DNA of 64,000 nucleotides from Cristatella mucedo. Lineage: Eukaryota; Bryozoa; Phylactolaemata; Cristatellidae. Below, one piece after another: positions 24,891-37,029 of this stretch. How positions within the stretch are numbered: position 1 is the first letter of the stretch; each line of letters starts with the position of its first letter. The translations under genes were made by a program, and so were the position numbers. Under the pieces are notes generated by a model, which was not told where the DNA came from, did not search any database, and saw nothing but the letters and a program-made list of their open reading frames with translations. The DNA is taken from NCBI GenBank assembly GCA_009760855.2, contig WPIO01000009.1:679501-743500 (forward strand). The letters run 5' to 3'.

Positions 24891-26560
24891 CAATTGTACA
24901 TCTATATCCAGTTGCATATGCCCCAGTGCATACTACACATACACAGAAATGGAGACACCGAAACAGGATAACCTAGGATAATCATGGTACACCTCAAGTA
25001 TACAGCAATCGTTCCAGTGGGACAGTTTATAGTAATAAAATGAGCCACTACGGAATGATATTGTGCAGCCAGAGGACGAAAAGGCTGTGCTATTACACTA
25101 CCAACTGTCGAAGAACGTATCAAACCAGTTAAAACATTCAATCTATTCTAAGCCTCACTGATGCTTATGCAAGTCTGTACTACACCCACCGATTTATAGA
25201 CAACAATAACAGTGACATCTGTGCTTCCCACAGTTGGTTCACACTTGCCGTAGCACATGCTAAGGCAACGATACTCTATTGGGTGATAGTAGACTTCGAA
25301 ATGACCACGAACAATTATGCTATTATGGATCAAGCGACTGAAGCAGTCGAAAGAAGCTCAAAAACCAAGATGATACAGATAAATAACCACAACAGCCGCA
25401 TGACTACTGTAGTTAAAGGTTAAATCAGAGCAGGACTGGGATCAGATCGGTTGGCGCCTCAATAATTCTACCAACCTAACACAATCCCGATCAAGCAAAA
25501 ATTGGCCGATGCTGCAATACTGGGTTAGCGATCCTTACATAGAAACCTGGCAAGCACAGCCAACTACAACGACATGCATCGGCAAAAGTCAGCCATATGT
25601 CATTTAAACTAACAGCAGCCACACAATTCGCATCGAACAAATTGCTCACATCAAAATAGCCACAGGTACGGCCCAACAGAATATGAGTCACCGGACTGAC
25701 TTGGATGGGGCTGCCCAACACGACTGGCTGTCGAACACGATGACAGGTATCTTGCTTCAAAGGTGAGTATAATATACTCCCGAAGACGAAATTACATATC
25801 CTTTTCGGGTAGTTTAAACACTAAGGCACCAAAGCACAAAATACAAAAAATGTAATCTTCGGTATGGCATGGTTAGCACTCGAGCATCCCAGTAATGAAA
25901 GCAGTCAATATCCGAAAAATGTTTATAGTTTATAACATACGCATCCTTGCCACTCACAAAAAAGTACAACGGTTGAAACATGGTAACAAAGACTAATGAC
26001 AAATGATTTTAATTCTTTCAATACAGTTGCCATACACATACTAGTTTACACAACCCCAGCAATCACATAGGAGTTCAGCTAGGCTATTAGTCAAGAAGGG
26101 CTTCTGGTGCCACGGCGCAAGTAACAACGAGTCTTGCTGCTGATTCCAATCAAGGCATCAGAGACATACAGCTGGTATTTCAACAGTAACAAAGAAGATT
26201 AACGGGATAACTGGAGTCAGCTGTAGTACAACTGTATCTAAGCAAGCATGGTGGAAATCCATGTGTTGAAGGCCACCATGAGCCATGCGAAGTTAAGTAA
26301 ACCAGCGATCCAGTCAGAATGGTAGCTCTTCTATCACCACGATAACCATGTCAAAGTGAAGAGCAGCTCAAAGAAGACAGACGTGTAGATGAAGAGTCAA
26401 GGACACACGAGCTTCTCTAGTGTGTCGTACGTGCATTGTGTCTGCTCATGCATAGAAGCAAGGAGGCTCCAGGCTAAGCCCAGAATGACAAGGTCTTAAA
26501 TCCAGTAAACTCAGAAAAATCCTTGGTCCGACCAGACATTACATCACATCGAGAGCAACA
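24891..26560. other. Intergenic, unassigned ORFs
   Basis: Several minus-strand ORFs of 60-90 codons (24902-25141, 25148-25333, 25491-25760) lie close together. They look less simple than their surroundings but match no family I recognise. A possible 5S-rRNA-like string lies near 26265-26345. No call is made. Confidence 0.3.
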
Positions 26561-26814
26561 GCCCTTTTCACAGATCCTGTGTTTGTCGTCGGGAGCTGCA
26601 AATAAAAGTCACAGCGTCTAGGACGAGGCAGTAACACAACATATGCATAGCAACTCTCCGCACGGATAAAGACTTCCAGCAATTACATAGAGAGCACTTG
26701 TGGCAGAAATCTTTCAGAAAGGCAGCCACTACCACTACGATACAAGAACAAAACGGGAGATGCAACGTTTGGAAAGTTGCTGGAATAAACAAATATGTAT
26801 TGCAAGCTACACAG

Positions 26815-27265
26815 ACATACACCACACAGACACACACCACCCACACGCACGCGCGCACACACACACACACGCATGCACACACACACACATGCACACACAC
26901 ACATGCACACACACACATGCACATAACACACATTCCCCCACATACACCCTACAACCAATTAAACGCATGCACGCACAGCCCCCACACACTCCCCCCACAC
27001 ACACACTCCCCCATACATACACTCTCCTCCACACAAATAACACATGCTCTCTCACACACATAACACACATAAGAAACAAACACACACACATACACACACA
27101 CTCCCCCAAAAACATACCACACACACACACACTCCCCCACACACAATGGCACACACATAAGAAACAAACAAGCACACACATACACACCCCCACACACGTT
27201 TGCACGCACGCACAAAAGCACGGACACACACACACATACACATGCACATACACACACACGCTCAC
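26815..27265. repeat. (AC)n-rich compound repeat
   Basis: About 450 bp of imperfect AC repeat with GCAC, CCCCCAC and AAACAAAC interruptions. It lies just beyond the PCMT1 3' end. The ORFs through it encode His/Thr or Cys/Val repeats and are artefacts. Confidence 0.95.
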
Positions 27266-27716
27266 GAAAGAATGTCTATCCATACGACGTGTCGATAAGA
27301 GCTTACAGCTGTGAAGCTGTGTGAGGATCGGCAAAATGTGGCCCCTGGGGTATGGACACAAAAGCGGATAGAGTCTAACACTTCCTCTTTGAGGATGCAC
27401 AGATCAGCCGCACACTTGGCCCTCAAACATTTTACCGTCCAGCCTCTGTAACGTCCCCATATTTACTGCCGTGCACCGAGATGAGTCGAAGCAGGGTCTA
27501 CACAGCACGTAACAATAAGGCAGTCGCAGCATCAACAGAAGCAGCTACATCCCACGAGCTGGACAGTTAAGCTTAGTGGACAGCCATCTGCAATTGCCGT
27601 GACAAGGCACGACATGCTAACAGGCAGGCGGTGGAGAGAGGGCATGGCATGTGCAGCATTGCCGAGCAGCTGCATTCGCAAGACATCACGGCTCACGGCC
27701 GGTGTTGACTCATATT

Positions 27717-27893
27717 TTACCACCTTTGCCACTGCCTCTCCTTGTCGGTCAGCGGAACATAGATAACGCCCATGAGGTCCTTGCGTGTGACAGTACCGTC
27801 CAGATGCTTGTCCACCTGGTGTAGCCACTGCTCCCCGCCTTCAGGTCCAACGGGTACGATGAGGCGTCCACCGGGAGCCAGCTGGTCGACTAG
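27717..27893 (-). CDS. PCMT1: PCMT1 exon 6 (terminal)
   Basis: It encodes residues 171-228 and the TAA stop: [20 protein letters not shown], then [18 protein letters not shown]. The acceptor is CCACAG. No AATAAA is obvious close to the stop; an AGTAAA variant lies at 27462-27467. Confidence 0.96.
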   Translation of the reverse strand, partial: LVDQLAPGGRLIVPVGPEGGEQWLHQVDKHLDGTVTRKDLMGVIYVPLTDKERQWQRW

Positions 27894-30800
27894 CTGTGGA
27901 TAGCAGAGAGAAGGCAATAGGTAAAGCAGCAGCCACTGCCAGCCGCTGCTACAACTGCAGATCGACATGCAAGCACTCACTAGCAATGAGGCTCATAGGC
28001 CTTGCACGTGACATGCCACTCCACCCAAAAAGCAGATAGCGGGCTCAGGTAGCTGCATGGCCGTCCACAGTAGGGAGCAGGCTCTGAACAATCGACCACC
28101 TTTTACAAACGTTTCACTAGTACCGGGATATATTGGCTTGTACACTCACCGCCTGTGGTAATGTCGGGGCAGCAGCTCCAACATGTATCGCGTGGTATGG
28201 CCCCTCGGGCGCATAGCCCTGTCGGCCATCTCCTGTCACCAGCTGCAGCCGGCCGGAGTTCAGGAAGGCCTGGCATTTGGGCAAAGGCATGAACAAACCC
28301 CATTAGGCACGGCAGCAAGCTTGCAAGTGCAAACTCACCGATACAAACCGAACTGTACTGAAGACAGTGTGCAAAATAAAATAAGCAAACCATCGACGGC
28401 GGACGAGTCACACCTGCAACTTGGGATCTTTGTGAATGTTGCTCAGTGAGTCGTCCACGATCTCTTTAATGTGGTCAATCCCTACCGCCTTGCCGTGCTC
28501 ACCAACCTGGATATTGCAAAGCAGGCTGGCTCACACGACGGCGTATGAAGCGACACGAGCGACATGACGAGAGATCCCAAGCATATGCCGATGAGCTCAA
28601 TACAGAGTGGCATAGTGGCAGACCCATGAGATTGCAAACCGCAGTGCAGCAACAACTCCAGAGCTGCTAAGGAGGCATGTGTGTAATTGTGGGTGGACAT
28701 CTGAATCTGGAATTCCAATAACAAAGTATGATTAATTGCCCGGCAGGTGAGCACGTGCTGGAGACAAAGTTTCCAACTAACCATGCAAGCCATGCATGCC
28801 GTGAGGTAGCCCGTGCCAGAGCCGACGTCTAGAGCTCGATGGCCGTCCACTAGATGATTGCTGAGAAGCTCCAGTGCATAGGCATGCTGAAACCAATGAG
28901 ATTATAATAGGCAATGATCAGCAGGAATGGAACACTCAAGTTATGGGCTAGAATGGTCAAATACATCAAGTGTCCGGGCAGGCAGCAAATGTAAAGAACG
29001 AAAATTGATAAACAAATGTGCCTTGTATAATGCCACAAGAGTCACCGTTAGATTGCACCACAAGCAGCAAGACTTATAGCATTTCTACCACGAGTAAAAC
29101 TACACAGCTGCCCACCCCACCCCCGAAAGCAAGACTGCACACAATACCATACAGTACGTCATAACTGACTTTATTTTACAAAAAAACTGCACAGACTCCA
29201 ATTGGAATAAGGGTTTGTATCACTTTTAGATGTCATTCATTGACCAAAATCTCTTAGCTTCATAAATAATATAACAAAATGAGTCGTGCCCCCAATTGAC
29301 ATACTATAAGAAAGTTGCTTGAGGCAACATTCCTCACACTGGGGCTACAAAATGAATGTGCCCTCAAAACCAATAGTGCTCAGCCGGAATGGGGTGGCGA
29401 TAGGCAGACATTTCAGCAGCAGACCTTTCCGTTCAAGATTCGCAAGCCTTTATTTTCTTTTCTGCAGGAAGTTTTTCTCCAGCATGTCGAAAAGTCCATT
29501 TATCGTATAAATGTTAAATTTCGGCTGATTCAGCAGCCTCTATGTAATGGCAACAGATCAGCCTTACCGGATCACCCTGTTTACTGAGGGAAGTTCTAAA
29601 TCGTCCATTCCAGAACTGAAGCCCACATCGATGGTTGTAAAATGTGAGCATCAACCTCAGCCTAATGCTGCTCAGTAGGAAAATTGCCAGCTCCAATGTC
29701 GTTTCAGCATACCTTCTGCTACCCGAGTTATACATTGATGATGTGCATCTACTTCACAACTACACGTTGCTCCAGGATATTCCGACTTATTACAGCTTAA
29801 TATCCGGCAAATAATAATAAATGCCTTGAATGTCGTGCATAGGACACTAAGTGAGCCCAATCTCTATCCGTGTGCTTTACAGCTCAATGCACGTGAAAAA
29901 ATAACCAAGAGTTAATGAAAAGCCAGGTATCAGGCTTAGGCCAGCATACAAAAGCACACATATATCATGCTTAGATAAGCTTGCAAAAACATACAGGAAA
30001 ATACTTGGGGCCACAGTTTCGTTAGACCCTTGATTAGCAACATAGAACGAATCATGGACAAGTAGGCAGGTAAAGCACACAGGAAATAAGATAATACAGC
30101 TCTAATGTACTCTATTTAGAGCCACTAGTCGATTTGACAGGTGAGGAAAGTAAGCACAGGTGCAGCCAAAACGTCAGCGACCAATCGCCCAGTCCAAAGT
30201 CCTCACCAAAACGTCTGCTAATCAACCGTCCATCAGAGCATTAGGCAGGACCACTAGCCGAAAGTAGATCTAAGCTATTTTGGTAGCCTGTATCACGTAG
30301 CATACAAGGAGGTCGCAAGTATGAGGGGAGCCTTTCCTTCTCTTGCCTATCTAAAGTTGTCACAACATGGTTCCCATACGATGAATATCGCCTGTTCTAC
30401 CATCTACCAGTCGAGCTCCCGTGGTGGAGCACCTCTAGTAATGCTTATCTGGTGAGATCTCGATTGCCTCGAGATTTGCATTCCCTATGAGGATGTGGCC
30501 GGTAACAACCGATTGTGGATTAGGATTATTCTAGTGCATGCAGTCTCTTACAACACGGTGAAAACAATGAGAAGGCTTGACTTTGCTGTGGCAGAGTAGG
30601 GTGGGCAAACCATTCTGAGAACCTGCCCAAATGCTCGAAAACAGACAATTGGTATAAAGCATTTTTACTGGCACCAGACAAAGAGTAGCTGCAAGCGACC
30701 TGCGCAATATCCCAAGCAGAAACTACTCGTATACTCTGCTAAGCAGTTGCTCGCCAACCTCTGAACAGAAATAGCAACTGCACAGGCAAAGAGAACACAG

Positions 30801-33800
30801 CACAGGCACACGAACATGGAAGACATCATGAGTGTGGCAGCCTGCTAGGCCACGGTAAAGGGCCTTTAACAGTGCTTGCTTACCATATGCGGAGCACTGA
30901 TTGTGGCCTGGTAGCCAATTGGCTGTGGGGAGTCCATGTACGGGTTGAAGCGTGCAAACAAACCACGGTCCACTGCTTCCATAGCACCGATGACTCTCTC
31001 TGACTTGAGGATGCCATTCCCTAACAGAATGCAAGTCATGCAGGAGACCGCAGTCCAGTCGGGGCAGCAAGCGCAAAACAGTTTCGAGGAGCAAGAGCTT
31101 GGCAGCTTACTTCCCCCCCCCCGGAAAAAAATGGCGTGCAAACTTTCGACTCAGCTGCTCACATCACAGTGAAACTTATAAAAAAACACTCTCCCAACCG
31201 GGTGCACTGCGGCGTTACAAGTCTGCCTGATAATCCTAATCAGGCACACACAAGTTTTCTAGTTTGCAGTAGGTTCTAGAGCCTGGAAACCGTGTTTTGG
31301 CTGAACGCTGTAGTGCAGAAAACAAACTGTCTCAATTGAAGTCTGTGAAAACATAAAATTAGTCACATAATGCATGATAATAAAGGTAAAAAGTTTCCAA
31401 AGCGACCTCTCGTTAGACGACCATATCAGTTCCACGGTCAAATCTGCCTATTTTCAGCTTCATAACATTGCTAAAATTCGGGCTTGCTTAGATAAAGATA
31501 CCACGTCCAAGTTGGTCCATGCATTCGTGACATCTCGTCTCGACTTCTGCAACTCACTGCTTACTGGCCTACCAGCATGTGCGATCAGGCGATTGCAGCT
31601 GGTGCAAAACTCGGCAGCTAGACTTGTCTGCCGTGAGCGTCGCAGTTGCCACATCACTCCACTTCTCGCCGACCTGCACTGGCTACCAGTCAAGCAACGG
31701 ATTGACTTCAAGGTTTTGTCGCTCACTTCTAGGTCTCTTCATTCTATGGCTCCAGCCTATCTTTCAGATATACTCCCCCATCAGGCCAAGCATCGTACCA
31801 CCCGCTTTTCGGAATCCAACAGTCTACAAATACCTCGTACAAACCCTAAATCCTTTGGAGACCGTGCATTTAGTTCATATGCTCCCAAAGGGTGGAACTC
31901 TCTCCCGACCTGCGTCAGAACATCCCCCGACCTGACCACATTTAAAAGGAACTTAAAAACACCTATTTAGGACAGCATTTAGTGGGTCCCTGTGATTCGT
32001 CCTTCACGTGCTTATGTGTGCTGACACTGTGCATGCTGCCACTAACCACATTTGCATGCTGACCGTGCATGTGACCCCTAACCATGTTATTCATTTTGTT
32101 TGTTTTTCAAGCATGATTTTACTTACCCTTCAATTGCATTTCCCTTTGCAGCAAATGTAAAGCGCCTAGAAAGAGATTAAGTTCTCTGAGGGAGCTTTAT
32201 CAAGTACATTATTATTATTATTATTATTATACGTTTTGTTTTATTCATCACCCATACATTTTAACATGAATGGTATGCTTCACCTGAATATTTGCTTTGA
32301 ACTCCGGAACTTTAAAGTCGATACAGCCGTTTAGCACAGGCACCCACCATAAATGAATGCTAAGGAACTGAAAATCTTTGCCCTCACAGATAGTTATAGC
32401 TACAAGCATGAAGACAGCGATTCAACTGGTGCGACTAGTGACTAGACTGAAAATACCCAATATTCAAATAACCCTATAACTGCAACTAAATAGCATATAG
32501 GTCGGCTGGACTCCACGTGTTAACACACTTAGAAGGGTCACCAATGACCCATGTAGCTTCCCATTAGGATTAAAGCAGCTTGAAGGTTGGGTGCACGGAT
32601 GCACCTTCACAGCTGCCTGTCGCAAAAGCTAAAAGCTGAGCCACTATTACTAGATCCGAAGAAAGACTGCTTCTACCAAACAGAGCCTTTGCAGACACAG
32701 ACCACCCAGGAAGAAGTTGACAGATCAGGAGAACTTCAGCAACTTTCTCCTAGTATCCCCATTGCCATTCCTATCGAATGCATCGGAATGAGCAGTGGCA
32801 GACCAATTCACATGCATCAACAATTCAAGCCTAGCAAGTTCTAGTCATGTTTTGAAGCTAATCCGTCTACCGAGTCAGCAATGTTGTGAGTATATAAGGG
32901 CCCTCCTAGGAATGCTGACTTAGTAGGTCGAGCCTCTCAGCTAGTCCGGCCAGATCTCTCGGCAGCATTTGATACTACTAATCACCAAATCATTCTAGGG
33001 CGTCTACAATCTAACCTGAGAGTCCCTACCAATGCACTACAACGTGGTGAAGATCCTATCTCAGTGGGAGATTTCAGAGCACAGTAAAACGAGACCAAGC
33101 AATGATCCGAGAGGGTCAGCAGGCATACAAAAAGGTCGACGGGGCAGATATCCTTAGTGATAAGAAGATCCAAGATATGGCCATCGACGTGAGTGGTATG
33201 ATTAACGTGTTGGACCAAACCAAGTTCTCCAGAAAGTCAAGAAATGGGCAGACCTGACTGCTGCTAGGGTTGTCACGAAGAACGTCCAAGTCTCCTGCAA
33301 TCAATAACAGCCTGTCACACACAAATATTTTAGTGACAAATTCCCAAAACTCCTCGATAAATAAGGTTAAACAGCCAGAAGGAGGTCAGCAGATCACAAC
33401 TGTGAGATGCCTTGATGGGGACCTGATGGCAAATGATTCAAACGATGGTCCATGCAGAAAAAGCAGGTCTCCTAGCCAAACGTTCACGAACAACAATAAC
33501 AACCCTGACGCCCACCTTGTCAGACCATATGGACTGAAATAATGAGAATCCGGGTGGGGTGCTCTCAGATACATACACAGCCACCAGAGCATGCTATCAC
33601 CCAACATCTCAGACAGCATGAATGCACCTATCTTGTCCTGGACAGCCTGATCGTGGATAAGTATCTCTTTCAATTTTAGTGAGAAGACATTCAACAGGCA
33701 TAATTTAAGAGGCGGTCCACACCTGAGGGCGGCTGACTAGTATTGATGGGGCTGCAGAGTGTGTATTTAGTTTCAGCCGGGCGACTGCAGGTTTAGGTAG

Positions 33801-35588
33801 ATGGTTCATGGCTCCATTCTTCACCTCCACAGTCAAATCTGCCTACTTTCAGCGACATAACATTGCTAACATTCGGGCTTGTTTAGATAAGGATACCACG
33901 TCTAAGTTGGTCCATGCATTGGTGACATCCCGTCTCGACTTCTGCAACTCACTGCTTGCTGGCCTACCGGCATGTGCAATCAGGCGATTGCATCTGGTAT
34001 AAAACTCCGCAGCCAGGCTTGTCTGTCGCGAGCGTCACAGTTGCCACATTACACCACTTCTCGCCAACCCGCACTGGCTACCAGTCAAGCAACAGATTGA
34101 CTTCAAGGTTTTGTCGCTCACTTTTAGGTCACTTCATTCTTTGGCTCCAGCCTATCTCTCAGATATACTCCCCCCACCAGGCCAAGCATCGTACCACCCG
34201 CTTTTCGGAATCAAACAGTCTACCAATACCTCGTACAAACCTCAAATCCTTTGGATTTACCGTGCATTTAGTTCGTATGCTCCCAAAGCCTGGAACTCAC
34301 TCCCGACTTGCGTCAGAACATCCCCCGACTTGACTACATTTAAAAAGAACTTAAAAAACACATTAGGACAGCATGATACTACTCACGATTCAATCGTGTT
34401 TACCTTTGCAGCAAATGCAAAGTGCCTAGAAAGAGATTTGAGTTCTCTGAGGGCGCTTTATCAAGTGCATTATTATTATTATTACCTCCAACTTCAAGGT
34501 GGTTAGAGTGCAGTGTTAAGACTATACGAAACTACGCATAGGCAGTCCAGGCTGCGACATATCTGTGCATTTCGAGGGATTGTTAGTGCCCTAAGACCTC
34601 CGTCGTCGTCTGGGTTCGAATCCCGCAGTGGGCAATTTTTATTGCCACCACAAGCGGCGGTGATAGCAGTAAAAGCTCTTCCGTCGCTTTGCTAAAGAGG
34701 CTGTTAAATCAGCTAGTATTTTTGTTTATATCAGCAATTCAGCACCGGAATGGGTTCCGAGTAAAAATACTTTGAATTCAGGCAAAATTATTAAAAACGG
34801 CAGCACTTCACGAAAGTCACGATAACGCGAGACACTTAAAGAAGGATGTCAAATCAAAATAATTGGATGCTGAAGAACAAGCCCAGGAAAGGCTACGGAA
34901 TGCCAGGTAACGACTGGCTTTCCCCTTCACCAAATAGAGCTGCTCCGTCTCAATCTACACTTATGTAAAAATCAGCACTTTAGTAACCGATCGCTCAGTT
35001 CGCCGACCGATCGCAGATGCTTTTCTGACAAGAGCTAAAACAGCATCCGGCCGACTGCCACACGCGATGCCTGCCTGCTTCAGCTAAATGCCAGCACCTG
35101 TAAAAATAACAGCATAGGTCATACGACCATCGGCGTCGCTTGCTCTGCACTTTCCGTCAACCTAAACGGACGCTATCCTCTCTTCTATCATTCTCTTCTC
35201 TTCTATCTATCTTCTCTCTTCTTCTTCTTTCGCTCCATTTGCAGCTTAAGACCCGAACGCCAGCGAAAACGCTCGCTGCGCATGCGCATGCCGGATGAGT
35301 TCCACCCGCTTCCCAAGGGCAGTTCACGAGCTCCCCAGTCGGTCGTCACTCAAAATAAAAATTCGCGCGATCCTCCCACCTTTGGACTGCGTCCGTTTCG
35401 AGCCGCGCCAACGCTAAGAGGTTTACGGAGTCAGCGGGCACCGCTGCAACACATCGCGACTCGCGCGACGCAGATCCCACTAGGCGGATGAGACCGTACC
35501 GCGACGGCGAATGAGAAATGCACTGATACTTACTCACGAGATTCGCGATCAGCTCCTTGTGGCTAGAACCGCTCGACCTCCACGCCAT
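27717..35588 (-). CDS. PCMT1: Protein-L-isoaspartate O-methyltransferase (PCMT1-like), complete, 6 exons
   Basis: The enzyme uses S-adenosylmethionine to methylate the free carboxyl of L-isoaspartyl residues in ageing proteins, starting their repair in the cytosol. Exons are 35534-35588, 30884-31020, 28782-28886, 28414-28506, 28150-28269 and 27717-27893. They add up to 687 bases, or 228 residues, the family's usual length. Visible motifs are [14 protein letters not shown] at the start, [20 protein letters not shown] (44-63), the SAM-binding DVGSGTGYL (84-92), [38 protein letters not shown], and [11 protein letters not shown] near the C-terminus. The GT-AG boundaries and phases (1,0,0,0,0) agree. 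Intron 1 (4.5 kb) contains LINE and SINE insertions. The assignment is very secure. Confidence 0.96.
28150..28269 (-). CDS. PCMT1: PCMT1 exon 5
   Basis: It encodes residues 131-170, with [15 protein letters not shown] and [14 protein letters not shown]. The acceptor is TGCCAG and the donor is GTGAGT, both phase 0. Confidence 0.96.
28414..28506 (-). CDS. PCMT1: PCMT1 exon 4
   Basis: It encodes residues 100-130, with [18 protein letters not shown], the post-I SAM-binding segment. The acceptor is ATCCAG and the donor is GTGTGA, both phase 0. Confidence 0.95.
28782..28886 (-). CDS. PCMT1: PCMT1 exon 3
   Basis: It encodes residues 65-99, HAYALELL followed by the SAM-binding [16 protein letters not shown]. 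The acceptor is TTTCAG and the donor is GTTAGT, both phase 0. Confidence 0.96.
29815..30120 (-). mobile_element. LINE-A-related 3' fragment in PCMT1 intron 2
   Basis: An AATAATAAAT tail is followed by AAGTGAGCCCAATCTCTATC and GTGCTTTACAG (worn hairpin). A 3' UTR like that of the 23.99-kb copy follows (AGTTAATGAAAAGCCAGG, CATACAAAAGCACA). This is the variant LINE-A subfamily also seen at 61.5 kb. A worn SINE-1 tail lies just left of it, near 29520-29570. Confidence 0.6.
30884..31020 (-). CDS. PCMT1: PCMT1 exon 2
   Basis: It encodes the end of split codon 19 and residues 20-64, including NPYMDSPQ and [12 protein letters not shown]. The acceptor is TGTTAG and the donor is GTAAGC. Confidence 0.95.
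31393..32232 (+). mobile_element. LINE-A copy, RT C-terminus and full 3' end, recent
   Basis: The copy starts abruptly at [20 protein letters not shown] and is open through [29 protein letters not shown] and [18 protein letters not shown] to near the end. The last residues are lost because HLFRTAF is replaced by a stop after LKTPI. The 3' UTR, GCGC hairpin and a long (ATT)n tail are intact. It is antisense in PCMT1 intron 1 and almost identical to the 13.7-14.5-kb sequence. Confidence 0.93.
32640..33088 (+). mobile_element. LINE-A-related RT fragment, degraded
   Basis: Worn RT blocks on the plus strand: a segment like FLS.TLE...SSKFQSGF near 32755-32850, then [17 protein letters not shown] near 32960-33010, and SYLSGRFQS near 33055-33080. 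It stops sharply near 33088, where opposite-strand endonuclease sequence begins. Confidence 0.65.
33089..33720 (-). mobile_element. Inverted fragment of a LINE endonuclease (APE-type), degraded
   Basis: Reading leftward from about 33720: [27 protein letters not shown] (the region of the catalytic Glu), later [24 protein letters not shown] (the GDFN-like catalytic strand), [11 protein letters not shown], and TLSDHCLV (the SDH motif). The order and spacing fit the CR1/L2 endonuclease. Frameshifts separate the blocks. It lies between two plus-strand RT pieces. Confidence 0.75.
33820..34484 (+). mobile_element. LINE-A copy, RT C-terminus with 3' tail
   Basis: It begins at [20 protein letters not shown] and continues through [15 protein letters not shown]. 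Frame breaks come at about 34000 (TAA in LHLV) and 34165. The C-terminal [14 protein letters not shown] block follows at about 34290-34340. The middle of the 3' UTR is deleted (ATTAGGACAGCATGATACT). The hairpin and (ATT)n tail are present. It lies in PCMT1 intron 1. Confidence 0.88.
34515..34730 (+). mobile_element. SINE-1 copy (tRNA-derived)
   Basis: A diverged head is followed by the B box GGTTCGAATCC at 34614-34624. The SINE-1 tail comes next: CAAGCGGCGGTGATAGC, GCTCTTCCGTCGC and AGAGGCTGTTAAATCAGC. It lies in PCMT1 intron 1. Confidence 0.78.
35534..35588 (-). CDS. PCMT1: PCMT1 exon 1
   Basis: It encodes residues 1-18 plus one base, and starts [18 protein letters not shown] at the conserved family start. 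The donor is GTAAGT after GTGA. Using the overlapping GTGAGT three bases earlier would break the frame, so phase 1 is chosen. The upstream sequence is CpG-rich, as at a promoter. Confidence 0.93.
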
Positions 35589-36134
35589 GGCGCACGAGCC
35601 AAGAAGGCAAAGCGAAACGCTAGCAAGCAGCGATCTGCGACGTAAGAAATGCGTATCGTCTTAAATTGGTTCACTAGGTTCACCAAAATGGCTATCATTC
35701 AAATGATCGTCTTGTGCGTGCAGAGTTCAAGTTCCAACGACTGGTCTACCAGTTCGACATTCTCAAGCTGGGAAGCTTCAGTGCCTGTGCGCCTATTATT
35801 TCGAGGCAAGCACCAAATTCAACCGTGCAGCCCGGGTGAAATACTGCCCGAGTAAAATATTTAAGCACGGCGACAAAAATCCCACGGTGGACTTACATCA
35901 TAATACATAACTTACGCAGAAAGTGTCTCGGGAAAGCCCACAGAGCGACGTAGAAACTATCAGGAACCACTATGACCTTCACATTGCGATGCCAAGTGCA
36001 GACAGTATATCTACGAAATAGTGTAGGGTATTCCTCTGCTTCCTGTCTGAGGTGTCTAAGGGCTCGTACGGTCTGAGGTCTGCGTGGCCGGAGTAAGGCG
36101 GGTTTGGCAGGAATTAGCCTCTGACCCCTGGAAC
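35589..36134. promoter_or_regulatory. PCMT1 5' flank, presumed promoter region
   Basis: This is the sequence just upstream of the PCMT1 ATG. CpG-rich sequence spans about 35270-35640 across exon 1. No TATA box is obvious at a sensible distance. The call rests on position and composition only. Confidence 0.35.
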
Positions 36135-37018
36135 TCGGTTACACAAATATGGTTAGTGGCAGCATGCACAGCGTCAGCACGCATTAGCACACACAGGACG
36201 AATTAAATGGACCCAACAATTGCTGTGATAAATAAATGCGTTTTTAGTTACTTTTTAAATGTGCTTAAGTCAGAAGATCTGAAGTGAGTTCCAGGCTTTG
36301 GGAGCATACGAACTAAAGGCACGGTCTCCAAAGGATTTTGAGGTTCAGACGAGGTATAGGTAAACGATTAGATTCTGAAAAGCGGGTGGTACGTTGCTTA
36401 TCCCGACAAGGGAATGATCTGCTAGGTAGGCTGGAGCAAAATAATGAAGGGACTTTAAAGTGAGTGATAAAACCTTGAAGTCGATGCGCTGCTTGACTGG
36501 GAGCCAGTGCAGGTCGACAAGAAGTGGTATAATTTGGCAAATACGACTCACGACAGACAAGCCTAGTTGCAGATTTTTATACCAATTGTAAGCAGCTGAT
36601 TGCACAGGCTGGTAGCAATGAGTTCTAGAAGTCAAAACAAGATGTCGCAAATGTGTGGATCAATTTAGATATAGTATGCTTGTCTAAGCAAGCTCGGATT
36701 TTAGAAATTTTATGTAGCTGAAAGTAGGCAGACTTAACTGTGGAGCTGATGTGGTCGTCTGATGAAAATTAACATTAGACTGGACACCTAAGTTGCATGC
36801 AGATTCAACGGGAGATATGCTGCAAAGCCGAATTTGACCATAAGGATGTCCGATTTATGAATCAAACTTAGTTTGCCCATAACTAGTACCTCTGCATAGA
36901 AGTGAAAGCCTAGATTGTGCCTGGCAAGCACATTGGTGAGAGGGAAAGTATAAACCGTGAAAAGAATGGGACCAAGCACAGGTGCCTGAGGTACCCCATA
37001 CTTCAGTGGTTCCTCGGA
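36135..37018 (-). mobile_element. LINE-A copy, RT part, degraded
   Basis: On the minus strand: LGPILFTVYTFPLTNVLARHNLGFHFYAE (36979-36893), ending just at the catalytic Asp-Asp, which a deletion has removed. Later come HLVLTSRTHCYQPVQSA and [20 protein letters not shown], and the worn end. The 3' UTR lies at 36135-36260 and the terminal hairpin is not evident. Confidence 0.82.
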
Positions 37019-37029
37019 TGGTTTATATT

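Noticed and set aside
26700-27400. His/Thr-rich and Cys/Val-rich ORFs of up to 204 residues
   Set aside because: They read through the (AC)n compound repeat on either strand. The ORFs at 17.9-18.3 kb are the same kind of artefact.
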